A DNA stretch of 35,476 nt from Bacteroidales bacterium (GTDB taxonomy: Bacteria > Bacteroidota > Bacteroidia > Bacteroidales > Marinilabiliaceae), in NCBI GenBank assembly GCA_024401395.1, contig JAKSLD010000029.1:1-35476 (forward strand), written 5' to 3'. The notes beneath the pieces were generated by a model. That model was not told where the DNA came from. It saw only the letters and a program-made list of their open reading frames with translations, and made no database searches. Position numbers and translations under genes: made by a program. This document shows, piece by piece, positions 1-8,177 of this stretch; the first letter of the stretch is position 1, and each line of letters begins with the position of its first letter.

Positions 1-1
1 A

Positions 2-280
2 TTATGCAAAATAGTCGCCATAGCTTTCAGGCATTTCAGCTCCCACATTCGTCGTTGCCCATAGCGTTCCACTCGTTAGCCCAAGGTCTACATACTCAGG
101 TTCTTCCTCTAAAAGAAGTGAAGCTCTCGTAGGCTTTTCAAATGTAACATAGTCTGCTGTCCCTTCATCAAGACCATAAACAACCTGTCCGTCTTTTACC
201 ACGTAGAATTGTGCATATGCTTCAATACCAATTACACTTAAGCAAACCAACATTATTGCTGTTAATATTTTCTTTCTCAT
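2..280 (-). CDS. Exported protein with VDLGL..GTLWA motif, C-terminus cut by window edge
   Basis: Only the first 92 codons are visible; the gene runs off the left edge. The N-terminus is a clear Sec signal peptide (MRKK, then a hydrophobic stretch, then AYAQ with cleavage after Ala). After it comes a short segment mentioning YVTFEKP, then the motif EYVDLGLTSGTLWATTNVGA followed by PESYGDYFA. That motif is common in Bacteroidales secreted or surface proteins, usually as a repeated extracellular module; no enzymatic role is known to me. It starts 5 bp after the stop of the T9SS-domain gene upstream, so the two are almost certainly one transcript driven from the leader at 857-1148. Function is not assigned; an exported, surface-associated location is the supported inference. 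Confidence 0.75.
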   Translation of the reverse strand: MRKKILTAIMLVCLSVIGIEAYAQFYVVKDGQVVYGLDEGTADYVTFEKPTRASLLLEEEPEYVDLGLTSGTLWATTNVGAEMPESYGDYFA

Positions 281-285
281 AATGT

Positions 286-789
286 TTATTTTTTGATTAT
301 TTTAAATAACTCACTTCCTACCTTCAGCAGATAAACACCTTGAGGCATATCTTTAATATTAACAGTGTTTCCTGTATCTGAATAGATGAGATGCCCTTTT
401 ATGTCGAATAGGTTCACTATCTGACCTTCTCCAATTCCTTCTATATGCAGTATGTCAGAAACAGGATTAGGAAATACAGAAACATTTGTTTCTCGAATGT
501 TATTGGTATTCAAGGATGTTGCTAAGTTGTCAGTGTCGATATCATTCTCTGCAGAAAAGGATATTTTATTGATGTCTTCAGTTTTTCCAAGATCTTCAAT
601 TGATTCATCTTCATAAATGATAGCAGCTTTGCCGTTTTTGAAAACTATACGACCTATTGCGCTGATTGCATTTGTGTATGCCGAAGTACTCTTATCGATA
701 TACTCGACGCTGACTCTAGGAACATCACCCGCCATAGCAAATAAGATAACGGCGTTTGTAAATAAAAATAATAGTAATAGGATTCTCAT
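286..789 (-). CDS. Small secreted protein with C-terminal type IX secretion (T9SS type A) sorting domain
   Basis: A 167-residue protein with an N-terminal signal peptide (MRILLLLFLFTNAVILFAMA) and a C-terminal T9SS type A sorting domain. The sorting domain is seen as FPNPVSDILHIEG, then VNLFDIKGHLIYS, then GVYLLKVG ending in FKIIKK, which follows the family pattern (PNP...L.I...G..V.i.D..G......G.YilkI). The ~75 residues between are short and not recognisable (VSVEYIDKSTSAYTNAISAI, a KNGKAAIIYEDESI segment). Known family logic is Sec export, then T9SS passage of the outer membrane and surface attachment or release. It is the first gene after leader copy 1 and is followed 5 bp later by another exported protein. 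The start shares the context AAAATTAG..ATGAGA with the RHS gene. The export route is well supported; the function is unknown. Confidence 0.8.
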   Translation of the reverse strand: MRILLLLFLFTNAVILFAMAGDVPRVSVEYIDKSTSAYTNAISAIGRIVFKNGKAAIIYEDESIEDLGKTEDINKISFSAENDIDTDNLATSLNTNNIRETNVSVFPNPVSDILHIEGIGEGQIVNLFDIKGHLIYSDTGNTVNIKDMPQGVYLLKVGSELFKIIKK

Positions 790-856
790 TGTACTAATTT
801 TAAATAACTGAAGCAGAGGACACTATCAATCAATCTGCTATTACTTGGACATATGC

Positions 857-1148
857 GGAGAGTTTAACGCAGAATTAAATATCTATCAGAATAAATGTAA
901 ATCGCGTTAACTATTCTTCCTGCATAGGATATGCAGGACTACACATGAATCATAGTCAGTATATTGGACTGACGTGTACTTAGACGTGTTTGCTTGTAGA
1001 ACTCATATTTTGACTTTAAAAAGTTAAACTGTATAATAGCTAGTGTTATTAGAGTTTTCCAGGCTGCTAGACACTAGTTATTTTTATTATATCATGATGC
1101 AAATAAATCAACTTTTATTCACAATAACAAATAAAAATGTGAAAAAAG
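857..1148 (-). promoter_or_regulatory. Duplicated leader, copy 1, upstream of the T9SS-protein cassette
   Basis: This fills most of the 407-bp gap 790-1196. It aligns over about 292 bp with 5111-5402, with scattered substitutions and small indels. Read on the minus strand it has, in order: CTAGTGT...ACACTAG arms (1071-1077 and 1040-1046); a hairpin CCTGCATA-TCC-TATGCAGG; a hairpin ATTTAT-TCTG-ATAGAT; and outer AACGC/GCGTT arms. The start codon lies 68 nt beyond its end, against 67 nt for copy 2. Placement upstream of two different cassettes suggests a shared promoter and 5' untranslated leader. I found no clean TAnnTTTG element in it. Confidence 0.7.
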
Positions 1149-1196
1149 TAGCCCACTTTCAGTTCCTCGCCTATCAACATCGTATGTGTATGCTAT

Positions 1197-1910
1197 TTAC
1201 TCTCCATATTGTGTACTTACCTTTTTATCTATTTTATCCCAATAACCAGAAGAGTAAATCAATAATGACAATCCATATCTTTGTGTGTGTAGAATACCAT
1301 ATACAAAATCCAAATCAATGCTAAATTCAGGGTCAACACTTAATTTTACTGGCATCACAAAAGTGAAGTGATCTAAGAAATACTCATCGAATTTAAATTG
1401 TTCTATATGACGATTATCAAAGTCGTCAAAGTGTTTCATGAATTCTCTGTCAATTACAATTGTTTCATTATATTGCGAATCCTCATATTCGCATGTTACC
1501 AATGCAACACGTTCCTTAATATTTACAATTGAATCATTCCCTGAAAAACGCTTAATGTTAATACTTTCTTCTTTTACACTTTCCATTACCACTAATTTTA
1601 CTCGTAGTTTTCTGTATTCGCGAGTGAATTCATCCTTTATCATACTTGTAGTATCCTCCTCTTGGCATATTGTATAGTACCCTTTCTCTAGCATATCATA
1701 ATAGTATGCAGAGTCCTTCTCTTCTACGATTGGAGTTGCCTCTTTAATCTCTGAACTACCGTCACCATCAATTCTAGATATACTTGTATTCTCGCGGTTT
1801 ACAAGAGAGCATGCTCCTAGAATTGTACCCAAACAAAGTAGAAGTAAGACAATTCTTAGTACGGAAATGAAGGTAATATAGAACTTACGTTCGAACATAA
1901 TTTTTCCCAT
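1197..1910 (-). CDS. Lipoprotein, candidate immunity protein for the RHS/NlpC-P60 toxin
   Basis: A 237-residue protein with a hydrophobic N-terminus ending in LGTILGACS, a lipobox with the acylated Cys after LGA, so it should be membrane-anchored and face the periplasm or surface. The rest is charged, acidic and not recognised (SAYYYDMLEKGYYTICQEED; REYRKLRVKLVVMESVKEES). Its start lies inside the 3' end of the RHS gene (overlap 55 bp; 43 bp if the Met at 1898 is used), so the two genes are translated together. In polymorphic toxin systems the gene directly after the toxin C-terminus is normally the immunity gene. A lipoprotein facing the periplasm is the right place to block a peptidoglycan-cleaving NlpC/P60 enzyme. 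The immunity role is inference from position and localisation; no family match supports it. Confidence 0.7.
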   Translation of the reverse strand: MGKIMFERKFYITFISVLRIVLLLLCLGTILGACSLVNRENTSISRIDGDGSSEIKEATPIVEEKDSAYYYDMLEKGYYTICQEEDTTSMIKDEFTREYRKLRVKLVVMESVKEESINIKRFSGNDSIVNIKERVALVTCEYEDSQYNETIVIDREFMKHFDDFDNRHIEQFKFDEYFLDHFTFVMPVKLSVDPEFSIDLDFVYGILHTQRYGLSLLIYSSGYWDKIDKKVSTQYGE

Positions 1911-4900
1911 AATTTATTTAATGATATTATATTATTAGTTGATGATGGTTTATCTACGGTTGAAACAGCTGTAGTAACTGCTTGATTAACACTCGTGGCA
2001 TTTACAGGATCAGGCCTTGAATCCCACTTATACACCCCATAAATTATATTCTCCCAATAATTTGACGTTCCTCCTATTATTGTTCTATCACGAGGACCTA
2101 CCTTCCCTCCAGAGTCAATCATTTCCATTTTTGTAATCCCCCCCGATTCGTTACGAATAATATTAGTAATCATACCAGCATGATTAGGCCTTACCCCATC
2201 ATTCGAAAATAAAATAATATTACCTTCAACTGCTCCAGATAATCCTACATGGGTTGTATTGTTCGCAATATTTGAACATCCATTAGATGTCCCTTGTGCT
2301 GGATCGCTCTCTCCTCCAGCAACCACACATGCACTAACCAATCCAGAACAGTCAACAGGCTCGCCTGGACCTCCCTTTGCTCCATACTCATACAAATCAT
2401 TATTGGGATTGGCTTCTACATACTCTCGGGCTTTTGCTAATGCTTCTTCCCTTTGCTTCTCATCCCGACCATCAGGATCAAAAAATAGTATTGGACTATC
2501 TGAGCAGTATATGAAAGGAGATTTCCACGCTTTTTTCTCCGCCAGCGCATCCACGCCTCCCCATCTGCCTATCGCAGCATCATACATCCTTGCCCCATAA
2601 TCCATCCAGTTCAGTCCATCTTCCGCATCCAGCTCCTTCCCATTATACTTAAACCTCTGTGCATCAGCATTCGTCCCATCTGCAAACGCCATACCGTAAG
2701 GATAATAATGCACCACCTGCTCCACAGCTCCACTGGCACTCATCACCATTCTGTTGTTCCCCAGATGGTCCTTTACATAGAAATGGTACGCAGGCGTATT
2801 CCCACTGTACGTCAGATACCCGCCCTCTATGAGAGTCTGCTTCAGAACCCCATCCTCATATATATGGTTGCCTACGTATTCCATAGTATGTACCTTCCCT
2901 GCCTTGGCATGGACCACCTTCAGCTTGCGCCCAGTGGCGTCATAGAAATATGTGACTGTGCCACCATTGCTGAATGTGACCTTACTAGGCAAATTTAGAA
3001 AATTATATTGGATATTTGTTATCCCTTTATTTAAATCTGATGTCATATTGCCGTTGGCATCATAGGTGTACTCGGTTGCGACGTTTGCCCCATCTCTGAA
3101 ATCCATACTGCCGCTTGCAGTGGCAGATGTAACAGCATCAGTAACCTTCGTAAGCTGGTTGCCGTTATACGTCATCGTCAGATTGTCTATCTGGTTGTAT
3201 GTGCCGTTCGACATCTTGCCCCTTCGCGTAAGTGAAGTGATATTACCCATGGCATCGTATGCATACGTGGTACTGTACTTGTCATTCACTGTACCGCCCT
3301 CAAGATATTTCGCAGCTGTGAGCCTGTCCGTCTTGTCATACGTGTAGTTATACCCTCGGGTAGTCGCATCTGCCTTCCACTCGATTGAGGATATTCCTCC
3401 GTTCCATTTTGGCGTATTGGCTTTGTACGAGTCCTCGTAGTGCAGTGCCTCACTGAATGCTGACCCTGTCTTTATGCTCCTTACGTTGGAGTGTATGTCG
3501 TACGTATATGATGTATTCAGTGCCGATATGCCAAGGTGTCCTGTTGATACCATCCTGCCAAATCGGTCATAAGTATTGCTTGCTATGGTCTTCTCCGTGC
3601 CTCCCGTCATGCTGTGCTTGACATTAGTGAGCCTATCCGCATGGTCGTATGTGTATGTGTATGTCTCTGCCTTACTGATACTTCCAGCCTTGTGCTCAAT
3701 CTTGCTCGATTTCACATTCCCCGTGAATGTATATGCGCAGTTTGCCACATCCAATCCTCCCCTTATATTCGTACTCCGCGTCTGAACCACATTGTGATGC
3801 TCGTCATAGTACACCGCACTGTACAGAAATCCCTTCATTCCTGTCGCATCCATGTAAGCAACGGCTGTCCCCGTCAGGTGTCCTTTCCCTGCGCTGGCAT
3901 CTCTCCTGTAGTCACTGCTGGCATCTGCAACGTAGTTCATGGTTGTCGGTGTCCCATATTTACCTATGAAGCCGTAATTGTCATAGTAGTTAACTGATGT
4001 CAGAACAGCATTACTCAGTGTCAGCCCGGTTATCTTATACCCCTTGTAGGTGCTCGACCCGTCGTATGTCGCATAAACGCATGTCGACTGCAGCGGAAAT
4101 GCCGTGTACGTGAACGTATTCTTGCACGTACCTGTAACACACACCCTCCCAAAAGCATCAGGGATACTGAACTGCCATTCCCCCCTTGCCCTCAGATTGC
4201 CATCCTGCATCAGTATGCAAGCTCCAGCCTTATTGTAGATATAATATACGGGCTCCGCTCCTGGCAGTTTCTTGTATATGCATCGGTTCATGCCGTCGTA
4301 GTGGTATATGTAGGCATATTTCTTCACATAATCATCAGTTTCTGAAAATATATATATATTATTCTGTCTACATTTCATTTCTAGATAGCTGGACAATGAT
4401 GGAGGTACTACATACGTAATGTTCCCATTGTAGTCATATAGAAAAAAGGTCTTCCCATTACTATCCACTTTGGCCATCAGCCTTCCTGTCTTATTAAATC
4501 TCTCCTCAATCCAATTCCCATCTTCGTCTGTTATTCTTTTGAACTGGAGTGCGTTGTTGGAAGAAATGGCTATATTGTTGGCATAGTCTGTCAATGAGAT
4601 ATCTTGTACACCTCCTTGCGTTATTTTCACTTTCTTCCCGTTCCAGTTCTTGCCTGGCGCATTTGTACTGGCCAGCTGATTGGGGTAGATTTTATCGTAT
4701 GAGTTCTCTGTATATGCGTAATCATCAGAATACTGCAACTTTGCCAGTGAAGCGACGTTTGTGCTCTTCGTGTCCGACACTTCTATTGGCAGCCACGTCC
4801 TTATCTCTCTTCGATTACTGTCATAGTCATGCTGCAATACAAGATTCTGCTTCGCAGGTGTCACGCCGACAGACACCTCTTGTACTATATCTCCTAATCC

Positions 4901-5044
4901 ATTGTCATAGACAATAGACTTGAGACAGGCTTTTTCTCCTGCTTGTGTATATATCGTAGATGTTATGTTGCTGCCCAGGCTTTGCGATGCAACTTGCTGC
5001 AATACAAGTATCAAAATACCTAATGATACAAAAACTCTTCTCAT
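1856..5044 (-). CDS. RHS/YD-repeat polymorphic toxin with C-terminal NlpC/P60-like peptidase domain
   Basis: With the start at 5044 it has 1062 residues. That start gives a clean signal peptide (MRRVFVSLGILILVLQQVAS) and matches the start context and leader spacing of the gene at 789; Met codons at 5092 and 5143 are in frame but the latter lies inside the leader repeat. The body is YD repeats (ATEYTYDANGN, TTYAYDAMGNIT, YFYDATGRKL). The RHS core follows (YNGKELDAEDGLNWMDYGAR, RMYDAAIGRWGGVDALAEKK) and ends at FFDPDGR, residues ~853-860. The last 202 residues are a separate domain with DCSGLVSA (Cys899), GNIILF and NHAGMI (His955), the Cys-His arrangement of NlpC/P60 peptidases that cut peptidoglycan peptides. 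No PAAR domain and no T9SS tail is present. The gene overlaps the lipoprotein downstream. The toxin role is inferred from architecture. Confidence 0.85.
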   Translation of the reverse strand: MRRVFVSLGILILVLQQVASQSLGSNITSTIYTQAGEKACLKSIVYDNGLGDIVQEVSVGVTPAKQNLVLQHDYDSNRREIRTWLPIEVSDTKSTNVASLAKLQYSDDYAYTENSYDKIYPNQLASTNAPGKNWNGKKVKITQGGVQDISLTDYANNIAISSNNALQFKRITDEDGNWIEERFNKTGRLMAKVDSNGKTFFLYDYNGNITYVVPPSLSSYLEMKCRQNNIYIFSETDDYVKKYAYIYHYDGMNRCIYKKLPGAEPVYYIYNKAGACILMQDGNLRARGEWQFSIPDAFGRVCVTGTCKNTFTYTAFPLQSTCVYATYDGSSTYKGYKITGLTLSNAVLTSVNYYDNYGFIGKYGTPTTMNYVADASSDYRRDASAGKGHLTGTAVAYMDATGMKGFLYSAVYYDEHHNVVQTRSTNIRGGLDVANCAYTFTGNVKSSKIEHKAGSISKAETYTYTYDHADRLTNVKHSMTGGTEKTIASNTYDRFGRMVSTGHLGISALNTSYTYDIHSNVRSIKTGSAFSEALHYEDSYKANTPKWNGGISSIEWKADATTRGYNYTYDKTDRLTAAKYLEGGTVNDKYSTTYAYDAMGNITSLTRRGKMSNGTYNQIDNLTMTYNGNQLTKVTDAVTSATASGSMDFRDGANVATEYTYDANGNMTSDLNKGITNIQYNFLNLPSKVTFSNGGTVTYFYDATGRKLKVVHAKAGKVHTMEYVGNHIYEDGVLKQTLIEGGYLTYSGNTPAYHFYVKDHLGNNRMVMSASGAVEQVVHYYPYGMAFADGTNADAQRFKYNGKELDAEDGLNWMDYGARMYDAAIGRWGGVDALAEKKAWKSPFIYCSDSPILFFDPDGRDEKQREEALAKAREYVEANPNNDLYEYGAKGGPGEPVDCSGLVSACVVAGGESDPAQGTSNGCSNIANNTTHVGLSGAVEGNIILFSNDGVRPNHAGMITNIIRNESGGITKMEMIDSGGKVGPRDRTIIGGTSNYWENIIYGVYKWDSRPDPVNATSVNQAVTTAVSTVDKPSSTNNIISLNKLWEKLCSNVSSILPSFPY

Positions 5045-5110
5045 AGCTGATTTTAGGGCTATTTGCGTTTGTTTAATTGTCTGATAATTCATTGTCACTT
5101 GAATGTTTAT

Positions 5111-5402
5111 GGAGAGTACAACGCAGAATTTATTAACTATCAAAAAAATAGTTACATCGCGTTAATTGTACATCCTGCATAGGATATACAGTATTACATA
5201 GAATCATAGCCAGTATTTGGGACTGACGTGTAACTTTTAGACGTGTTTTCTTGTAGAACTCATACGTTGACTTTAAAAAGTTAAACTACATAATAGCTAG
5301 TGTCATTAGAGTTTTCCAGGCTGCTAGACACTAGTTATTTTTATCATATCATGATGCAAATGAAATAATTTTTATTCACAACAACAAAAAAATGTAAAAA
5401 AA
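5111..5402 (-). promoter_or_regulatory. Duplicated leader, copy 2, upstream of the RHS toxin cassette
   Basis: Second copy of the element at 857-1148, occupying most of the 575-bp gap 5045-5619. Shared blocks include the CTAGTGT/ACACTAG inverted repeat (5297-5303, 5328-5334), two ACGTGT words, and the palindromic block around TATCCTATGCAGG. The hairpin AACTAT-TTTTTTG-ATAGTT corresponds to ATTTAT-TCTG-ATAGAT in copy 1. At the second pair A-T is replaced by T-A, and at the third pair C-G by a T.G wobble, so pairing is kept. In the other hairpin a C-to-T change also leaves a wobble pair. This favours a structured RNA leader over chance similarity. Confidence 0.7.
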
Positions 5403-5481
5403 TATACTCATATACGTTATTTTTCCTGTTTCATTACGGGTTTGATGTAACTACTATAGTCCGCCCCGTAAAAGCAACACC

Positions 5482-5548
5482 TTACTAGGCAAATTTAGAA
5501 AATGTATTTGCCTTATTCAAATCCGATATCATATTGCCGTTGGCACAT
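5482..5548 (-). pseudogene. RHS gene fragment (scar)
   Basis: About 67 bp that match, with a small deletion, the RHS gene near 2980-3050. It includes CTTACTAGGCAAATTTAGAA and CATATTGCCGTTGGCA, and encodes the remains of the LNKGITNIQYNFLNLPSKV stretch on the minus strand. No open frame survives. It lies just beyond the 3' end of the HNH nuclease gene. Its counterpart on the other side of the operon is the fragment at 9446-9685. Confidence 0.75.
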
Positions 5549-5619
5549 AGCATATATAATCAGATTCATAAAAGCAAATCTAGCGTGGTAAGACACTACA
5601 CAGTTCCTTATAAATATTG

Positions 5620-6432
5620 TCAAATTTTCTTAATTTCATCTTGAATCCAACCAGACGTTAGAACATATTTTCTAAAAGCCAAAAACTCAGAATCCATATC
5701 GCCTGCTTTCTGCTTAAAAGACATAATAATCCCTTTGATAGAGTCCGCAAATGCCACCTTATTCTGCCCATGACATAATGCCAAGCATTTTATTTCTCGA
5801 CAGAAATCGTCCCAAATACGCTTGCGTCTTTGGCATAGTGCATCCCTGTGTAACTTGCATTGTGTTATTGTCTTTGACATACGTGGATTGTTCGATGAGA
5901 CGTTTCCATCCTTTGTAAATACCAGCGTCCCGAGTTCCGCTATTGTTGTAGTTTCAGGATTTACCAGCAACGGCAATTCACTTTGATCATATCCTGCAGA
6001 CAAGGTATTAATATTAAGAATATTATGGCCATTATTGACAAAACTAACTTTCGTTCTGCCTTTTGCTAGAGGAAACACATCACTTTTATTTGTATTGCAA
6101 GTCGGACAACTCAACAGAAGATTATCCCAACTGTATGCTAACCAATAATAACCACCGCGTTTGGGTCTAAAGTGTTCTACATGCATTGACTCTGACTTTG
6201 TTTCACAGAAAGCACACTTACCATGATAAATATTATTCAACGCAGCTTTAATATCATCAGTCTTGTATCGTTCATCATAGTTTCTCGATTGACTCGCTGG
6301 AGGATATGCATTGTCATTTATAACTTGCATTCTACGCTCGTGAGTTGTCTTGGCAGGACGTTTTGCTATAGACACGGCATCAGCCTTAAGAGACGAAGGT
6401 ATAGCTGTTAAATCTTTTTGTATTTTTATCAT
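5620..6432 (-). CDS. ptuB: PtuB-type HNH endonuclease (TIGR02646-like)
   Basis: A 270-residue protein with a zinc-binding HNH fold: KCAFCE (Cys73, Cys76), HVEHFRPK (His84, His87), YYWLAYSWDNLLLSCPTCN (Asn104, Cys109, Cys112) and NKSD. This pattern, including HFRPK and WLAYSWDNLLLSC, is characteristic of the TIGR02646 family, the HNH effector PtuB of Septu and of the Ec78-type retron. The family cleaves nucleic acid once its partner ATPase is triggered by phage. The C-terminal ~110 residues are helical, with QCKLHRDALCQRRKRIWDDF. It overlaps the ATPase gene by 4 bp (ATGA), so translation is coupled. No reverse transcriptase gene is nearby, so this is not a retron. The family call is strong; the defence role is established for relatives only. 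Confidence 0.85.
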   Translation of the reverse strand: MIKIQKDLTAIPSSLKADAVSIAKRPAKTTHERRMQVINDNAYPPASQSRNYDERYKTDDIKAALNNIYHGKCAFCETKSESMHVEHFRPKRGGYYWLAYSWDNLLLSCPTCNTNKSDVFPLAKGRTKVSFVNNGHNILNINTLSAGYDQSELPLLVNPETTTIAELGTLVFTKDGNVSSNNPRMSKTITQCKLHRDALCQRRKRIWDDFCREIKCLALCHGQNKVAFADSIKGIIMSFKQKAGDMDSEFLAFRKYVLTSGWIQDEIKKI

Positions 6433-8177
6433 ATCTGTTCGCTTTCTAATATCGGATTAATTATAGCATCCAACTCTTCGTCAGTGAAAAATACACGACC
6501 ATTCTGCTTCTGTGCTGCCAATTTCGCGTCAACACACTTCATAATACGGGATAAAACGTAACTGCTGTTTGTGTCTATGCCTATTGGATTTGCTCCATCC
6601 ATAGCCGCAGAATCCAGCCCAAAAAGAGATGAAGTGATAAGAGTATTCAACATCCAATCATTCATATCAGAACGATAGTATGGTTCACTTACCGAAGTAT
6701 TACCATTTTCTCGTATTACTCTATAGAAAATTGCATCTCCACTTGCTCCCAACACGACAACAGGACTATGCGTAGTCATAACAAACTGAATGTTAGGAAA
6801 TAAAGAGCGAAGTTTCTTAACTATTGTCCTTTGCCAACGTGGATGCAGATGCTGACAAATCTCATCTATCATTACAACGCCAGGTTGTTCAAAGACGTTT
6901 TCTCTATCACTACATCGGTCACTCAATTTTGTCAAGAGATCGCAGACAAATATAATAGTACTACGATAACCTTCTGACAATTCCTTCATTGTCAATTTAT
7001 AGCCTTTCTCCTTAAAATACACTTCAGAACCTTCATTTACAATCTCTACCTTCTTCTCTAAAAGTTCAGTAATAACTTTCTTTAGGTTTTCGATTGACAG
7101 TTCAGGATGATTAGATGGACTGAGTATCTTATTTTTCAACCAATCTGTAGGATCATGGAGTGTCATATCATTGTCAAACAAAGTCATAAATCCATAGCGC
7201 TCATATGTGTTTTTATCTGTTTCTACCGAATACCTTCCTCTATGGGTACCGTACGCGAAGAAATTCTTAAATTTGGGAGCTGATTGCAAATTGTACTCTC
7301 TGTTATAATTGTCGCAACCCACCAATTGTGTCTTTCCCATCTTTGTTTCGATATCAATAATGGAAGAAAATGCATCCTTCTTTGAGACGTCATTCTTTGT
7401 TACATATCCCATGAAGGTCATGAACAACGCCATGAGAAGAACAGTTTTGCCATCTCCATTTTCACCAACAAAATATATCTCTTTTGATTCGCCAAAATCA
7501 AAATGACATGGTGTATTATAACAAAGGAAGGAATCAAAATCCATGGTACGAATACTCGTTCCTTCTTTTTGTTTGCCTTCAAGCCAATCTGCGAAATCTC
7601 TAAATTCCAGTCCTAAGACTTTATGGAATTCATTCATCTCACAAATTTTATTAAATTCAGAAGGATCGTATTGTGTCGAATTTCGTTTCAAATAAGCATT
7701 GAGGGCCATTTTGAAAGCACGACCAGCTTCTGCAGAATAAAGAAGAGACGATCCGTCAAAATCAAACGAAGTTTGACGACGCGCACTTGGAGATGCGACA
7801 GAGCACTCTACTAACAGACTTCGGAGATTAGTGGACACCTTGTTTTTTTCAACCTCAAAGTGTCCTCTTAGTGGTCCCTCTATATATTTGTTGGCAAATG
7901 AAGAAGCCACTTCATAACTGGAAAACAATGCCCAAAAGAACGCGAATTGCTTCCGTTCATGGTCAGCAAGGGTAAATACAACATCCCAAAATTCAGGTAT
8001 TGGGTCAGACAATGCATTCACGCCAACAAAGCATCTAAGGATAGGTTCATCTATCTTTGCTTTTTTTGTATAATACATTTTGAAAATCTCGTAACTACTT
8101 ACAAGATCAACCAAATGGACAACATCAAATTTGGTCCAAGACATTTTGACCTTAGAGAAATTAAATATTGTATTCAT
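6429..8177 (-). CDS. ABC/SMC-type ATPase, PtuA-like, with extra N-terminal region
   Basis: A 582-residue protein. Walker A is FVGENGDGKT (residues 236-245), the ABC signature-like segment is LSEGYRS (400-406), Walker B is VVMIDEI (434-440), and the H-loop is TTHSP (468-472). This is the OLD/PtuA/AAA_15-type ATPase layout found in phage-defence proteins. The ATPase core normally starts near residue 1. Here it is preceded by about 205 residues that I do not recognise, containing PEFWDVVFTLADHERKQFAF and ASSFANKYIEGPLRGHFEVE. The gene overlaps both neighbours by 4 bp: the methyltransferase upstream and the HNH nuclease downstream. In Septu the ATPase senses infection and controls the nuclease; that role is inferred here from the partner. 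Other ATPase-nuclease systems remain possible. Confidence 0.8.
   Translation of the reverse strand: MNTIFNFSKVKMSWTKFDVVHLVDLVSSYEIFKMYYTKKAKIDEPILRCFVGVNALSDPIPEFWDVVFTLADHERKQFAFFWALFSSYEVASSFANKYIEGPLRGHFEVEKNKVSTNLRSLLVECSVASPSARRQTSFDFDGSSLLYSAEAGRAFKMALNAYLKRNSTQYDPSEFNKICEMNEFHKVLGLEFRDFADWLEGKQKEGTSIRTMDFDSFLCYNTPCHFDFGESKEIYFVGENGDGKTVLLMALFMTFMGYVTKNDVSKKDAFSSIIDIETKMGKTQLVGCDNYNREYNLQSAPKFKNFFAYGTHRGRYSVETDKNTYERYGFMTLFDNDMTLHDPTDWLKNKILSPSNHPELSIENLKKVITELLEKKVEIVNEGSEVYFKEKGYKLTMKELSEGYRSTIIFVCDLLTKLSDRCSDRENVFEQPGVVMIDEICQHLHPRWQRTIVKKLRSLFPNIQFVMTTHSPVVVLGASGDAIFYRVIRENGNTSVSEPYYRSDMNDWMLNTLITSSLFGLDSAAMDGANPIGIDTNSSYVLSRIMKCVDAKLAAQKQNGRVFFTDEELDAIINPILESEQI

Noticed and set aside
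1856-5044. Type VI secretion RHS effector
   Set aside because: The protein has a Sec signal peptide and no PAAR domain, and no T6SS genes lie in the window.
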